From Gymnogyps californianus (Eukaryota > Chordata > Aves > Accipitriformes > Cathartidae), in contig NC_059500.1 of NCBI RefSeq assembly GCF_018139145.2, positions 18,848,101-18,912,100 on the forward strand: a stretch of DNA of 64,000 bases. The letters are read 5' to 3'. A model generated the notes under the pieces. The model was not told where the DNA came from. It ran no database searches and saw only the letters and a list, made by a program, of their open reading frames with translations. Of the stretch, positions 47,501 through 60,110 are shown in pieces; position 1 is the first letter of the stretch; each line of letters opens with the position of its first letter. A program made the translations under genes and the position numbers.

Positions 47501-50500
47501 TTTTATTTTTGAAGATGGTTGTGCCATTATTGTTTGGAAATAAATCAGTACTAATTGCTTTCTCATATTCAACTTTCCTCCAATGACAGCTAGATGCCAG
47601 ATTTTATTATTCTTGTGATTTATTATTCTTGTAATGTAACTCTAAAGCTGTATTTTTACATGTCAAATGAGATAGAGGAGTATCAGAGGAATAGCAATCA
47701 CCATCACTGATTTTGTTAGACACTTGCACTGATCACTACTACTTTCTTAACCTGCAAAAAAACCCAACAGCTTTTTAAACCATCCTGCAACACAGGAGAC
47801 AGCTATTCAGGAAGTACTGACTCCATCTGTCTTAATAATAGAAGCTTAAATAAGATAAACTCTGAATTTCAGGCACCTAGATATAAAAAGAGGATAAGCA
47901 AATACTGGGTCAAAGAAAAACCCTTCTGGCTTTAGCTCTGTTGCATTTACACCGTTGAATGTTCCTTTACTTTATTCTTTAAAAAGTGCTCAATATTTTA
48001 TCACAGCTGTAAAAGTAATTTGACTTCAGCTGTTCCAAATGCACACAAAAGCCTTCCAGCAATATAGCACCACTAAGCAGCATGTCACTCTATATGTATC
48101 ATCTTCAAGAAACCATATACATTTGGGTTTACAGGTAACAGTTTAAATTTGACAGAATGCTCTACTCTGGTTTGTTGAACATCAGGCCCTTGATGTAAAT
48201 AAGAATAAATTCTCACTGTTCCAGAGCTTGTTGTTGGTCTACTGTCAAAATAACTTCATGGTACATGAAAATATTTGGATATTAATTTTATCAAGATTAA
48301 TTTTATTAAGTCATATTGGAATGTGGATTAAAATAGCAAGATCATTCTCTGGTGTAGGTCTTGACAAGTGTAAAGTGCATAATTGTTGCTATCAGTTATT
48401 TTGCAAGTTCACTTTCTTGTGAGAATTTGGAATTTTTGCATATTTACAAATTACCCGCCAAGAAAATAATTCTTTTCCTCCATTCCCTTTGATTCTATCT
48501 AGTCAGTTCCTTGTAAGGAAAAGCCTTTTATTTTTCCAGGCCCTGTTGGGTAAAAAATGTCTCCAAAGTAATAAAATATGAGCCCTGGGTTATTGCTGAA
48601 CTTTGTCGAGTGAAAAGCTTTTAATCAAGAATGCATTTTGCTCAGTTTCATCAAGATAGCAGCTACATACTAGCTGCAAAGTTAGAGCACGTAGTATACC
48701 TACTATACATTTGGGCATATAAGTCAGGTGGCAAATTTAATTTACAGCCTATGTAGAAATGAATTCTTGTCTGTCTGTCCACTTGAATGAAAGTTGGCTA
48801 TCTTGTGAATCTGTTTTTGTCTCTGGAAGGCTTTCAAATTCACCCCCTGATTTTGCCTTTTGTAAAACTAATGTATCCTGGCAGTAATGCACAGCTAGAA
48901 GGCCATGTCTAGGTTGAACGTGGGAGAAAACAAGATTTGTTCTTTTTGATCAGTGATATTTCCACAGTCAATGGGAGATTTGGAAGCAGCAATCACTCCG
49001 CTAGAGCCCCAAATAATGCACCATCTTGATGGCTGAGGACATGCATGTTCTATTTTGCCAAATTGTTACAAGTGCCTTCAACAATTCTCAACAGCACAAA
49101 TCCCAGATAGGTATTTTTCTTGCTGGCTATAGGAAGCAAAAAGACTGTAATCAAAATGACCTGAATGTCAGTGATATTTTGGTGACAGTGGATACCAAAA
49201 CATCTTGCACCTATACTGAATAAAGTAGGTAAGAAAAGACTACTACAGAGAAAAATCTGTACTGACTACCTGTAAGCCACAGGCAGCTATTAACAAAGAG
49301 CTCTAAAAGACTCATGCACCTCTTGTCTCAGTCAAATGCATGCCTTACAGATTGTTTAAAGGGTGTTTTTCTTTTTTTCTTTTCTTCCTCTTTTTTTTTA
49401 ACAAAGTGTTTTTAAGCAGTCTGACAGTGCCATTAATACTGAAATTATGTTTTGTGCAGTTGCAAGGTATTTCTTAAATGCACTACTCCACTAACCTAGG
49501 ACATCATCATCTTTCTGTTAAAAAGTATATATTTCATGTTAAAAACCCATTATGTTCTTAAGTAAATCTTTTGGTATAATAACAATGGTTATCTTTTCTT
49601 TGGCTTCGAGCCCTTAATTTCTCTAACAGATTATTAATAGAACTGCAAAATCATATCCCTCTACAGAGAAAAAAATTGAAAGCATAATGTATTGGTGACT
49701 TTGCAGTAAGTGTACAATGGAGCTATAATAAAATCTGTCATCTCAGTCTGCAGCCAAGATACTTTGTATTACCACTGTAATAAGAAAAGAGGCAGAGACA
49801 GTTGCTATGGTGTGAGAGCATGAAAATCAGCCTGTGTTTTCAGACAGTGTACTGCTTTTGAAATATCACCTCAAAGAAGTGATCCATAGAGTATTTTCTG
49901 GTGGTTTGTGCAATGTTATCTCATTATAAGATGCTGACATGCTTCCTGGGTTTCAGCTGCTGAACTGCATTTTAAGATAGCTTAAGCAACGTAGAATACT
50001 TGCTTAATATTCCTTTTCATGTTAAAAATTGCTTAGCCATTTTAAAGATGCAAATAGGAAAAGGAGTGTCCATCAAGTAGTCTCCCTTTTGGGATCAGAA
50101 CTGTCAAAAAAAGCCTTTGCAGTTTGCCACTACCGTATTTATAGCACATGAACTTTTTCTTTCTTATTTAAAAAAAAAATGTTCAGCACATCCATTTTGG
50201 TGTGTTCTTTATTAAATGGTCTTTTCCACCAAAATGAAAGTGTTTAAAATGCTTCTTTTCTCCCTGAGTACAGAAGCTTCAGAAGAGGTTATTGGCAAAA
50301 CGCTTAAAGAAATAAATCACCTGGTTCACTATGTAATAGCCATCAGACTTTTAAACGGATGAAATATTCATCCCAATATACACCATTTCTGTCAGGTTAT
50401 GAGTACACTTTCGAAAGAGTTCCTATTGACTTCTAATTCTGTAGTTGTTAAAGTAGAGGTTTTCCCAGATGTAGCATCAACTATTATTCTTGGGAACTAG

Positions 50501-51016
50501 AAATTTCTGCACCCCAATTTTAGCTCTGCCAGTGGTTACGCCATTTATTTTGAGTGTCAACATGCAGCAGCTTAGCTGGCAATATATAATATGACTGCAG
50601 CTTTTCAGCCTTTTGGCTACTGAACACTGATCACAGTATATTTTCAGCCCAAACAGTTTTGTTTCTTTTGATTCTGTGTAGTCACTATGTCTCCTGGAGT
50701 AATGTTCATCCCAAAGTTCGAGTATCTGTAGAATACAATTATTCCTTATGGCAAGGACTTGGAACACTGCACCTAAATTCAATTTTCCCAATGTTCTGGT
50801 GCTTTCAGGCCAGGGCAAAGTACAACTTCATCCACTTACAAGGAGAATGAACCAAAATGTTGTAAGAAGTCAGCTGTTTCGGTTCTTTCTCTTAAAATAG
50901 AAAATGAACCTCATAATGATACTATGGGTTTTAAAATAAGGGATAGAAAGAGAATTTGTTTTCCTTTCTTGTTTATTAGTAAGTATATTTCAGTGAAGTA
51001 CATTGCTTCTGAGACT
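41535..51016. other. Unique non-coding DNA
   Basis: About 9.5 kb without a recognisable gene or repeat family. It has an A-run with flanking purines at about 45205-45250 and a pyrimidine tract at about 49365-49400. Open frames are short; the longest, 113 codons at 50477-50818 on the minus strand, shows no known domain. Confidence 0.5.
45218..45246. repeat. Poly-A/purine tract
   Basis: A run of about 16 A followed by GAGAGAGA, embedded in a longer purine-rich stretch. Confidence 0.85.
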
Positions 51017-51021
51017 GTTCT

Positions 51022-52176
51022 TGTATTGGGTTTGCATGGCAAGTTTTGGATAGCGGGGGGGGGCTACAGGGATGCCTTCTGTGAGAAGCTGCCAGAAGCT
51101 TCCCCTATGTCTGATAGAGCCAATGCCAGCTGGCTCCAAGACGGACCTGCTGCTGGCCAAGGCTGAGCCCATCAGTGACGGTGGTAGCGCCTCTGGGATA
51201 ACATATTTAAGAAGGGGGAAAAAAAAAATGCGCAAGAGCAACTGTGGCTGGAGAGAGGAGTGAGAAGATGTGAGAAGAACGACTCTGCAGACACCAAGGT
51301 CAGGGAAGAAGGAGGGGGAGGAGGCACTCCAGGTGCTGGAGCAGAGATTCCCCTGCAGCCCGTGGTGAAGACCATGGTGAGGCAGGCTGTCCCCCTGCAG
51401 CCCATGGAGGTCCACGGTGGAGCAGATACCCACCTGCAGCCCGTGGAGGGTCCCATGCCAGAGCAGGTGGACATGCCCTGAAGGATGCTGTGACCCCGTG
51501 GGAAGCCCGCACTGGAGCAGGCTCCTGGCAGGACCCGTGGCCCCGTGGAGAGAGGAGCCCAGGCTGGAGCAGGTTTGCTGGCAGGACTTGTGACCCCACG
51601 GGGGACCCATGCTGGAGCAGTCTGTTCCTGAAGGACTGCACCCCGTGGAAGGGACCCATGCTGGAGCAGTTCATGAAGAACTGTAGCCCGTGGGAAGGAC
51701 TCACGTTGGAGAAGTTTGTGGAGGACTGTCTCCCATGGCAGGGACCCCACACTGGAGCAGAGGAAGAGTGTGGGGAGTCCTCCCCGCCCTGAAGAGGAAG
51801 GAGCGGCAGAAACAACGTGTGATGAACTGACCGCAACCCCCATTCCCCCTCCCCCTGCGCTGCTGGCAAGGAGGAGGTAGAGAAAATCGGGAGTGAAATT
51901 GTGCCCAGGAAGAAGGGAGGGGAGAGGAGAAGGAGTTTTAAGATTTGTTTTTATTTTCTCATTACCCTGCTCTGATTTGACTGGTAATAAATTAGTTTTT
52001 CCCCAAGTCAAATCTGGTTTGCCCATGACAGTAATTGGTGAGTGATCTCCCCGTCCTTATCTTGACCCATGAGCTTTTCGTTGTATTTTCTCTCCCCTGT
52101 CCAGCTGAGGAGAGGAGGGGAGTGACAGAGCAGCTTTGGTGGGCACTTGGTGTCCAGCCAGGGTCAACCCACCACA
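51022..52176 (+). mobile_element. Solo LTR, subtype B (endogenous retrovirus), copy B2
   Basis: Starts TGTATTGGGTTTG and ends CAACCCACCACA. The five-base flanks are GTTCT (51017-51021) and ATTCT (52177-52181), a target-site duplication with one change. A TATA-like ATATTTAAG lies at 51203-51211 and an AATAAA poly(A) signal at 51986-51991, so U3-R-U5 runs on the plus strand. The centre (about 51335-51770) is a minisatellite of nine imperfect 45-52 bp units built around a TGGAGCAG core. It matches copy B1 closely in layout and length. No gag, pol or env adjoins it. Open frames here, including the window's longest (284 codons, minus, 51172-52026), read through the minisatellite and are not credible genes. 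Confidence 0.92.
51335..51770 (+). repeat. LTR-internal minisatellite (45-52 bp units)
   Basis: The core GGAGCAG or a variant recurs at about 51338, 51419, 51514, 51566, 51614, 51663, 51708 and 51754. Spacing in the last six is 52, 48, 49, 45 and 46 bases. Most units keep frame on the plus strand, giving peptide-like repeats such as MLEQFMKNCSPWEG and LTLEKFVEDCLPWQG. Confidence 0.85.
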
Positions 52177-52181
52177 ATTCT

Positions 52182-55100
52182 ACATCTTAATACAACCTAA
52201 AACATATAATTCTGGAATTTGATGTTTGGCAGGAATGAAGTAAAAGCAATGCTGTTGTATCTGTCTTCTTTTAGGACCAATCATATTGCCTGTAAATCAA
52301 TAAAATGAGGCTAGTCATCCTATTGAGAGCTCTGAATAGCTCTCTTATTGTATTGGATTATATGCGATATGCCAGGAGGGGAGGGGATGTGCCATAGGGA
52401 GGGAGAGGACACAGGAAAGAGAAGCTTGGCTTCCAAATGTTGTCACAGTGAATCAGTTAGCCGGTCCTGACTTTGTAATCAAAGGCCCTTCATTCTCATT
52501 ATTTTTACGCTTTTCAGCAAACCAAGCAGAACAGGCATTAGTTCAGATTATTTTACTTAATGTTTGATCTTTTTAATCCAGATGTGTTTATTTCAGGTTT
52601 TGGGTTGTTTTCAATGTAGCAGCCAGCCATACCAGCTTAGATAAAATCCAAACCATCTGTTAAATCTCTGCCTAAAACACCATAGTAAAAAGCAACTAGC
52701 AGTAATTCAGAAAAATATAGGTCTGGCCCTCTAAATGACATGCTAATCTGTGTAGGTTTAAGTGAGTGTAGTTTTTATTTTTTTTATTTAAACCTTGAGA
52801 GGAAAACACACATATTGTTCATATTCTTCATCTATTGTTTAAAGTCTGTCTCCACTGAATCACCTTTCACATACAGATTCTACGATTCCACAGGTTATTT
52901 TATTTTAGTTGAACTTTATGCTCTTCATTTGGTTTCCTGCCTAGTTCTCTGAGGAAACAAGGCCTATGAAATTGTGTTACCTGCCTCCGTGTCTCACTTT
53001 TTGAACTCTTGGCCACCATCAGCCAAATCTGACATAAGGTAAGGGGCTCAATGATGTGAAGTTTCCAAGGCCCATAGAGAGGGGAATGCAACATTTGTGT
53101 CACTGCCCAAAGGTGTAGCTCAGCTCAGTCTGGGAAGCAGCTGAGACACAGTGTGAGCTGCAGCCACCTTGCCAGGCAGGTAGGGAAGGAGGTGGGATTA
53201 AGGAGATAAAGGACAGGCATCCTTTGGAAACAACTCATTGCTGGTTTCTCTACCTAGGAATCAACCTGTTTCCTAGCATTCCAAATTTTGAAGGTTGCAG
53301 TGTGACTATGGTTCAAACGGTGCATCCTAAAGGAAATTAAGCTGGCAGAATATCAATATGCTTTTGTCAATACAAATTAACCTATGCCACATCTTTTAAT
53401 TAATTACAGTATCTAGCCTTTTTTTATTCAATGAAGTCACTACAGTTTCAACATTAATAGCAAGTAGAGAAAATCTTGGCACGCAAGTCAAATTGTTTTG
53501 TCCCATGAGCAAAAAAACCCAATTGCCAAAATTGTGAGATGCTATTGTACACTTTTTAAACTTCCAAATCAAAACACTGCAGTGCTCAGATGGAAATGAA
53601 GGCAGATTTGACTCTTCAGTGACAATGTCCTTACCAGCCTATTTCATTACCTATTTCTATTCTTTTAGCCAAGTTGCATAAAATCAGTTCACATAAAAAT
53701 AATAATAAAATGTATTTAAGTTTCATGTAATTTCTTGTATGAAAATATCACAAGAAAAAGCCTAGGTGGGTAGGAAACAGGAAGGGGAACGAAGACTGGA
53801 AGTTATTTATATGGTAATTTTGCTTTATCTGAAGTATATATTAATGTAATGAGCGTTTGTAAACAGTGACTTGAGATCAGTGCAGAGATATTGAATTATA
53901 CAAAGGATCATGCCCCAAATTATCTTAAATTATACTTGGAGTATCACTGAGGACCACAGAGATAAACTGTTAGGTTTTTGTGTAACTTAGGGCACAATTT
54001 AATCTATTTTTTTCTAGCAGGACTGTTCATTATAAATACAATTTTCCATAAATCATGTTGGACTTGCAGGCTACATTTAGCTGATAGATAGATACATAAT
54101 CCGTAAGAAAATGAGCTATATTCTCTAAATTACAACTGAGCTACAGTGGTGCAACAAAATAAAATAGGCCACATTCTGCAAGAGCTTTTCACATGGTGAC
54201 AGCAATATATGAGACATAAAAAAAGCATTCTAACCAAACAAACAGGGTCATACAGCCCCTAGACTTCAAGTAGCAACCAATGCAAGATTCAGGGTTACAG
54301 ATAACACAGTTAGCTCCAAGGGGGAAGAGAAAAAGGAAGATGATGAATACTATCTTGTCACATCTTTATGTTGTATTAAATATTTGAAGGAATTTAATCA
54401 CAATGTTGCAATACCAATGTATTGAGGAACCCTTTGCCATCTCAAAGTCTTTGCAGCTCTAGGAAACTGTGTCAGATATCAGAAATGTTTCCCAGATGTT
54501 GAATTCAGAATGTCACTGGTTTGTATCAAATTAGATGCCAACAATGTTCTAGAGGAAACTTGTACCTGAGTTAATTTGCTGCCAAAACTAAGTTTAACTG
54601 AAAGTCCTTTGATCAATGTTATTGAACTAACTCAGCATCTGAAATGAATGCTTTGTATCTTTCAGTGGTCTGTGAGAAAATAAAATTGTGCAGCATGAAA
54701 TAGAAGTGCCAGAAGAAAACTGTGCATTGTAAAGTGTCGCTTCCAGCAGTACAAGTAGCACAATATAAATACAGAAGTGCATTTCTCCACAGTGGTAAAC
54801 AGAGAGTTTGGGCTCTCAAAATGCAGCTGAGCTTCAGCTTACTAAGAATTGCCTGTTCTGTACAGCCACAACTGGCAAGTCTGTATGTACCAGCACCTGC
54901 AAGGAATGCTGTTGCCTTAGGAGGCCAACATGATGCTGTTTTTCAAATGAGCGACATATTCTGTTACATGGGTAGTTTATGTCTTTCTGTCATGACTGAC
55001 ATCTGCATCAGCTTCCCTCAGTGAGAAAGGTGGAAAAATGGAAAAAATGCCTCTGGCTCCTTAAAAGAGGAGGGCTCTTTACCATAAACGTGGATTAATT

Positions 55101-56503
55101 TGGTTAATGGGAAGGCATCAGGATGACAATGGTAAATTTGTGTGATGACAGACAGGGGAATATCAGTTTTATTTTAATGAACGTGATGCCTGCTTCTGGG
55201 TGCATATTCCTTTTGGTGGGTTATTTGTTACTCAGACAGTCATTAAAGGAGATATACAGGCAAGGGATGGGAAAAAAGAGATTAAGCTTAATGGAGCAGA
55301 AACGGTCCTCTAACCTAGAACATGGGAGGAAGATTTATGAAGTCTAGAGAAACTGACAGCACAATGTCAGTGAGGGCTTGTGTGGGGTATGGACTTCACC
55401 TGTCCTAACCCTAGCCTGGAAAGTACACGGTAACATAAAACAGAAGCACTGAGCTGTCAGGTGTAATCTAGGTTAAGTCCAGACATGGTGCAGAGATGTT
55501 ACAATTCTGGAGCCCTGTTGAGACTTGGGGATTATTAGTTCAGATGTAATTCTTCAGTTAATGTGCATTTCCTGAGTCTAGATCTGATCTGACATGGCAT
55601 TGCTTTGATCTGTGTGGATTTGCTAGTTTGGGATTCTGCAAGATCAAGCACTGAATCTGCAGCAAGTGGTCCATCACTTGGCTTGCAAAATAGTCAAGGG
55701 CATAAATACCAATGCACATTTGCACAAAGAATGGAATAAAACAGCAAGCATAGGTAGGATAGTTTACATATAAAACTCACTTGTTTAAAGTCTTTTCTCG
55801 GAGGAGTGTGTACCTTTTGGCCAATACTCACACTTCTTATTTTAAAAAGTTGTTACTGTGCCTCCACATTCCAACTGCCATTCACAGCATTTTCAGGGAA
55901 AACTTTTGGAAATGCCATGACCCTGGGGACTGCAACGTATTACACCTAAAAATCAGGTAAAAATAATCCAGAGACACCAATGATGACAGTCCTGGAGGAG
56001 GGTCATGGATTTCTTTCTCAAGGAGAAACTGAAAAGCAGATCTGTCATTTCAAAGGTGTGTACTCTGGAGTCTGGAACAAACAGTCTCAGAAGGGTCATC
56101 CTACCTTTTAGGCAGAGAGATACCCGGGAGCCAATTGTTTTTTTGGATTATTAGGAGATGATATTCAGTAACACATGGCAGTTTTATTTACCGCCAGCAT
56201 TACAAGCAGAATAAGGTACTTGGGGAAAAAATTGAACCAGGGAAGAGGAACAACATTCCAAAATATACACCTACATTTTTCAATAGCTACATTTGAAATT
56301 TTCACATTCATTTTTTTATTATAAAGACATGCATTTCTTAGTTCTGGGTAGAATTCTTATTTTGTGGAGTATTTACAGGTCTTGATGCAACCATCCAGCT
56401 CTTAAGAAATTACCAAGCTTACAAATTGTGACAGAAATTAGCAAAGAAAGATAAAGCTTTGTCTGCTTAGAAAGCTTAGGAAAAAAGTTTAACTTCAGAA
56501 TTT
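52182..56503. other. Unique non-coding DNA between LTRs B2 and A2
   Basis: No retroviral internal region is visible, so the flanking LTRs are not the two ends of one provirus. Short open frames (for example 54722-55024 plus) show no known motif. Confidence 0.55.
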
Positions 56504-56508
56504 ACAAG

Positions 56509-57467
56509 TGTGTTGTGTTTGTGTGGCGGGGTTTTGGTAGCAGGGGAGGGGCTACAGGGGTGGCTCCTGTGAGAAGCTGCTAGAAGCTTCTCTGACTCCA
56601 AGTTGGACCTGCTGCTGGCCATGGCTGAGCCCATCACCTCCTCAGCTGGTAGCACCTCTGGGATAGCATGTTTAAGAAGGGGAAAAGACTGCTAAAAAAC
56701 CTGCAGCAGAGAGGAGTGGGATGTGAGAGAAACAACCATGCAGACACCGAGGTCAGTGAAGAAGGAGAGGGAGGAGGTGCGCCGGAGCAGAGATTCCCCT
56801 GCAGCCCGTGGCGAGAGGGCAGGCTGTCCCCCTGCAGCCCATGGAGGTTAACGGTGGAGCAGAGATTCCCCTGCAGCCCCTGGAGGACCTCACGTTGGAG
56901 CAGGCGGCTGGGCCCGGAGAAGGCCGTGACTCCATGGGAAAGCCCATGCTGGAGCAGTTCGTGGAGGACTGCAGCCCATGCAAAGGACGTGCATTGGAGA
57001 AATTCATGGAGGGCTGACCCCCGTGGGAGGTACCCCATGCTGGAGCAGGGGAAGAGTGTGAGGAGTCCTCCCCCTGAGGAGGAAGGAGCAGAAGAAACAG
57101 TGTGTGATGAACTGACCCCAACCCCCATTCCCCATCCCCCTGTGCCACTCAGGGTGAGGAGGTAGAGGAATCGGGAGCAAAGCTGAGCCCGGGAAGAAGG
57201 GAGGGGTGGGGGAAGGTGTGTTTTTAAGACATGGTTCTATTTCTTATCATCCTACTCTGATTTGATTGGTAACCAATTAAATTGGTTTATTTTTCCCCCA
57301 AAATCGAGTCTGTTTTGCCTGTGACCGTAATTGGTGAGTGATCCCTCCTTGTCCTTGTCTCAACTCACGAGCCTTTCTTTATATTTTGTCCTCCTCATCC
57401 CACTGGGGAGGAGGAGTGAGTGAGCGGCTGCGTGTGCTTTGTTGCCAGCTGGGCCTAAACCACGACA
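56509..57467 (+). mobile_element. Solo LTR, subtype A (endogenous retrovirus), copy A2
   Basis: Starts TGTGTTGTGTTTGTGTGG and ends CTAAACCACGACA. Flanks are ACAAG (56504-56508) and ACAAT (57468-57472), a five-base duplication with one mismatch. It shares with copy A1 the shorter minisatellite and the 3' end ending AAACCACGACA. The TATA-like block has become TGTTTAAGAAGGGG. The AATAAA seen in B2 is replaced by CCAATTAAATTGG, so the poly(A) signal may be the ATTAAA within it. The frames at 56634-57128 (minus) and 56668-57165 (plus), about 165 codons each, are opposite-strand readings of the repeat array. Confidence 0.92.
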
Positions 57468-57472
57468 ACAAT

Positions 57473-59639
57473 CTTTTTCTTTCTATAAACTGTTTGAAAA
57501 TGGCTACTTTCTACAAAAGCCTGTAAGAAATATCTACCACTTCAATAGAAGTTGTTTCATAATTTTAACTAATCAAATTGGGAATAGAGTTCCTTTAAAT
57601 TCTATTTCAATACTTACAAATTGACAAGGAAACTAAGATATTGTCTCCTTCAAATGGAAGAACCACTTTCACATGACAACCATTACTGCAAAATAACAAT
57701 GAACAGAAATGGTTTACAATTAGAAAAAATATTTCTTTATCCTTGTTCCGTGATACATTTACAATCTCAAGTTGCCTGGGAACACCAAAACATGTTTCAA
57801 ATCATTCATCAAATTGAGCAAATTACAAAATATTTTAAATAAGTCCTGAAAAAGTAGCTAAAATAACTCCTTTTTGGCTCTCCCTTTCACCTTGTTCTGC
57901 ATGCTTTATACCCACCCTTTCTTCTTTTCCAGCAGTGAGGGTTTTGCCTTTGTCCCTGTAACAGCTTGACCTCTGTTCATAGCAGTCAGCAGAACCCCTC
58001 TGACCTCTCTGACCCAGGTCTGTGCTCCAGCCAGTCAAGGACACTGTTGGATTTGATTGGGTTTTTTAGTCAAAGTAAACACAAGCTGCGTGACTTACTA
58101 GCTAAGACTAGTCTGAGAATGTCTTAAGTAAATCTAGTCCAGGGAGAGCTCTGGAGTTTGTAAAGGCTGATAGTAGAAGATGCCTCTTCAGAGACCAGTG
58201 TACACATCCAGCTATCATATAAGTTCTGGTTTTAGGTGTGAACCTGTTGCTAAAATATTCTGAACCAATTTGCCCAGCTCCGAGTAAGTACTCTATTAAT
58301 GTGTAAAAGAAGTGGTGATATTTACAAGGTCTTTAAAATTAACAGTGGTGTATTTTTATTTGCATCAATCTTTGGTAACGTATACAAATGGCTGTGTTCC
58401 ACTTGAAGGACAAAAATGCTCATAGAAAACTGTGTAGTAGTTAATTCTGTATTTTTCTGTCATAGATTGTCTTCAGAAGACTGTTATACCACTATAGAAA
58501 GAAAAAAGCTGCAGAATATAAAATTCTGCAATTCTTAAAATTCAAGCACACAAATGTTTGTGCAGCACACAAATGTTTGTGCAAATCCTCCCCTTCCTTG
58601 GTCTAGACATGTCAGAAGTAGACTGGCCTTTCTGTGAAGAGGTTTTGTGAGCAAATCCTTGAGGGTATATTTTCATAAGATGACTTGTGTTAAATTAACA
58701 GCACTTCTCCACTGAAAAGTGCATGACCTGTTTCCTTCTACTTGCCCACCTTACTTCACTCTCTCTGTGGCACTTATCTGATCACATAATAATTTGACTC
58801 AGCTCCGCAAAAGAGCAGAAAACTAACTTGGCAAGCAAGAAAGAAAATGAAACATTCTCTGTTGGGCTGGTTATTTTAGCTCACTGTGTGATCAGAAGAG
58901 TAGCAGAGGCAGTCTCCTCCAACTCACTTGAGACCCCACCAGCTTTCTTGTGGTGAAGACTAGCTGTTTTCTCATGTTTATCATTGCATATATCATCAGC
59001 TCTTGTCCTTTACTTATATCAGCACTGAACTAGTTTTCTCTTCTTTCCCAGCTGGTACTGTGACACATAATTCTTCTCTCACACACTTTGCTCTTTATTT
59101 ATTTAACATACTCCTGTCTCAGCAAATCCTTGTCAGTGCTTTCCTTATGTTTGGTTTCCAACAGCTTTATATCTCAGTATTATTTAAAACATTAATATTT
59201 AGTCTGAAGAGATGGTAAAATGTGTCTGAGCATATATTATGAATAAATCCATTGAGGGTTTACACAATTTCTGGCTACAACACAGGTTTAGATTAATATT
59301 AAATAAATCAAAGGCTCATTCATTTTCAAAAAAGATAACTGCTGAACTGACAGAAGAGCTTGTGTTAGAAATTTTGCAAAGCTTTTTGAAAAAAAAAAGA
59401 GCAAAATATAACACAACTTGCTGTTATGATACAAAGCAGACTTTCAAAAAAAAGCAATAACAGCTCAGTAATGGATTACTAAGCTTTCCAAAGACTCCAG
59501 CTTTAGTTTCATCATTGAACTAACCGACATTCACCCAATACTGTCCAGCAAATAACGTCTAATTTATTTTAAAACTCTGAACGTATTTTTTCACTTTTGA
59601 TACAGGAATAGAGACTCTTTGAAAGCCAGGCTTCAGTTG
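57473..59639. other. Unique non-coding DNA
   Basis: AT-rich sequence. Apart from a 19-base tandem duplication (next entry) I see no repeat family or gene. Confidence 0.5.
58545..58582. repeat. Perfect 19-base tandem duplication with internal dyad
   Basis: AGCACACAAATGTTTGTGC occurs twice head to tail (58545-58563, 58564-58582). Each copy contains the dyad CACAAA-TG-TTTGTG. Confidence 0.95.
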
Positions 59640-60110
59640 TTTGTGCCAAACGGAGGTGAACAGGGATGGTCAACTGCACAGTGAGTGATGCTGCGGATGG
59701 TGCAGGCCAGCAAGCAGCAATGAGATAACGCCGTCTGGGCCCCAGTGCATCCTCAGTTTTCTGTTTGCCAGGACATGGGTCAGCCTGGGTTCCACAACGT
59801 GCAGTCCACCATCCCATCCCCATCCCCACGGGGTCCTGTCGGCCCTGGGGAGGACGGCATACAGCCGGGCCCTATCATGATGGGGAAAATAAGGCTTTCC
59901 TTGGTGCTGAGAGTGAGGGGGCACATTTCTGGGGCCTTGTAATCTACAACTGGTTGCCAGCCAGCTGTTTGGAGTCCCCTCATGTTGCCTGGGTTGCAGG
60001 CACAGTCAGATTTGTCTTCATGTCTTGCTTTCCGTGGGCTGGGACAAGCAAAACACTGCCACAGTGTTTTGGAGAGCTGACTTCAAGGGAATGATAGTGG
60101 CAGATCTAAC
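59640..60110. other. Unexplained GC-rich island
   Basis: By eye this roughly 470-base block is clearly richer in G+C and CpG than the AT-rich flanks and matches none of the LTR or LINE families in the window. Open frames of 65-109 codons run through it on both strands (for example 59765-60094 plus, 59569-59829 minus), as expected of GC-rich DNA, and none resembles a known protein. It could be an old unrecognised repeat, a regulatory CpG-rich element, or a decayed exon. Confidence 0.5.

Noticed and set aside
51172..52026. 284-codon open frame on the minus strand, the longest in the window
   Set aside because: It lies antisense across a solo LTR and reads through the in-frame minisatellite; composition is low-complexity Pro/Ser/Cys and it matches no known domain.
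51022..57467. Possible provirus bounded by B2 and A2
   Set aside because: The LTRs are of different subtypes with different flanking duplications, and no gag, pol or env traces lie between them.
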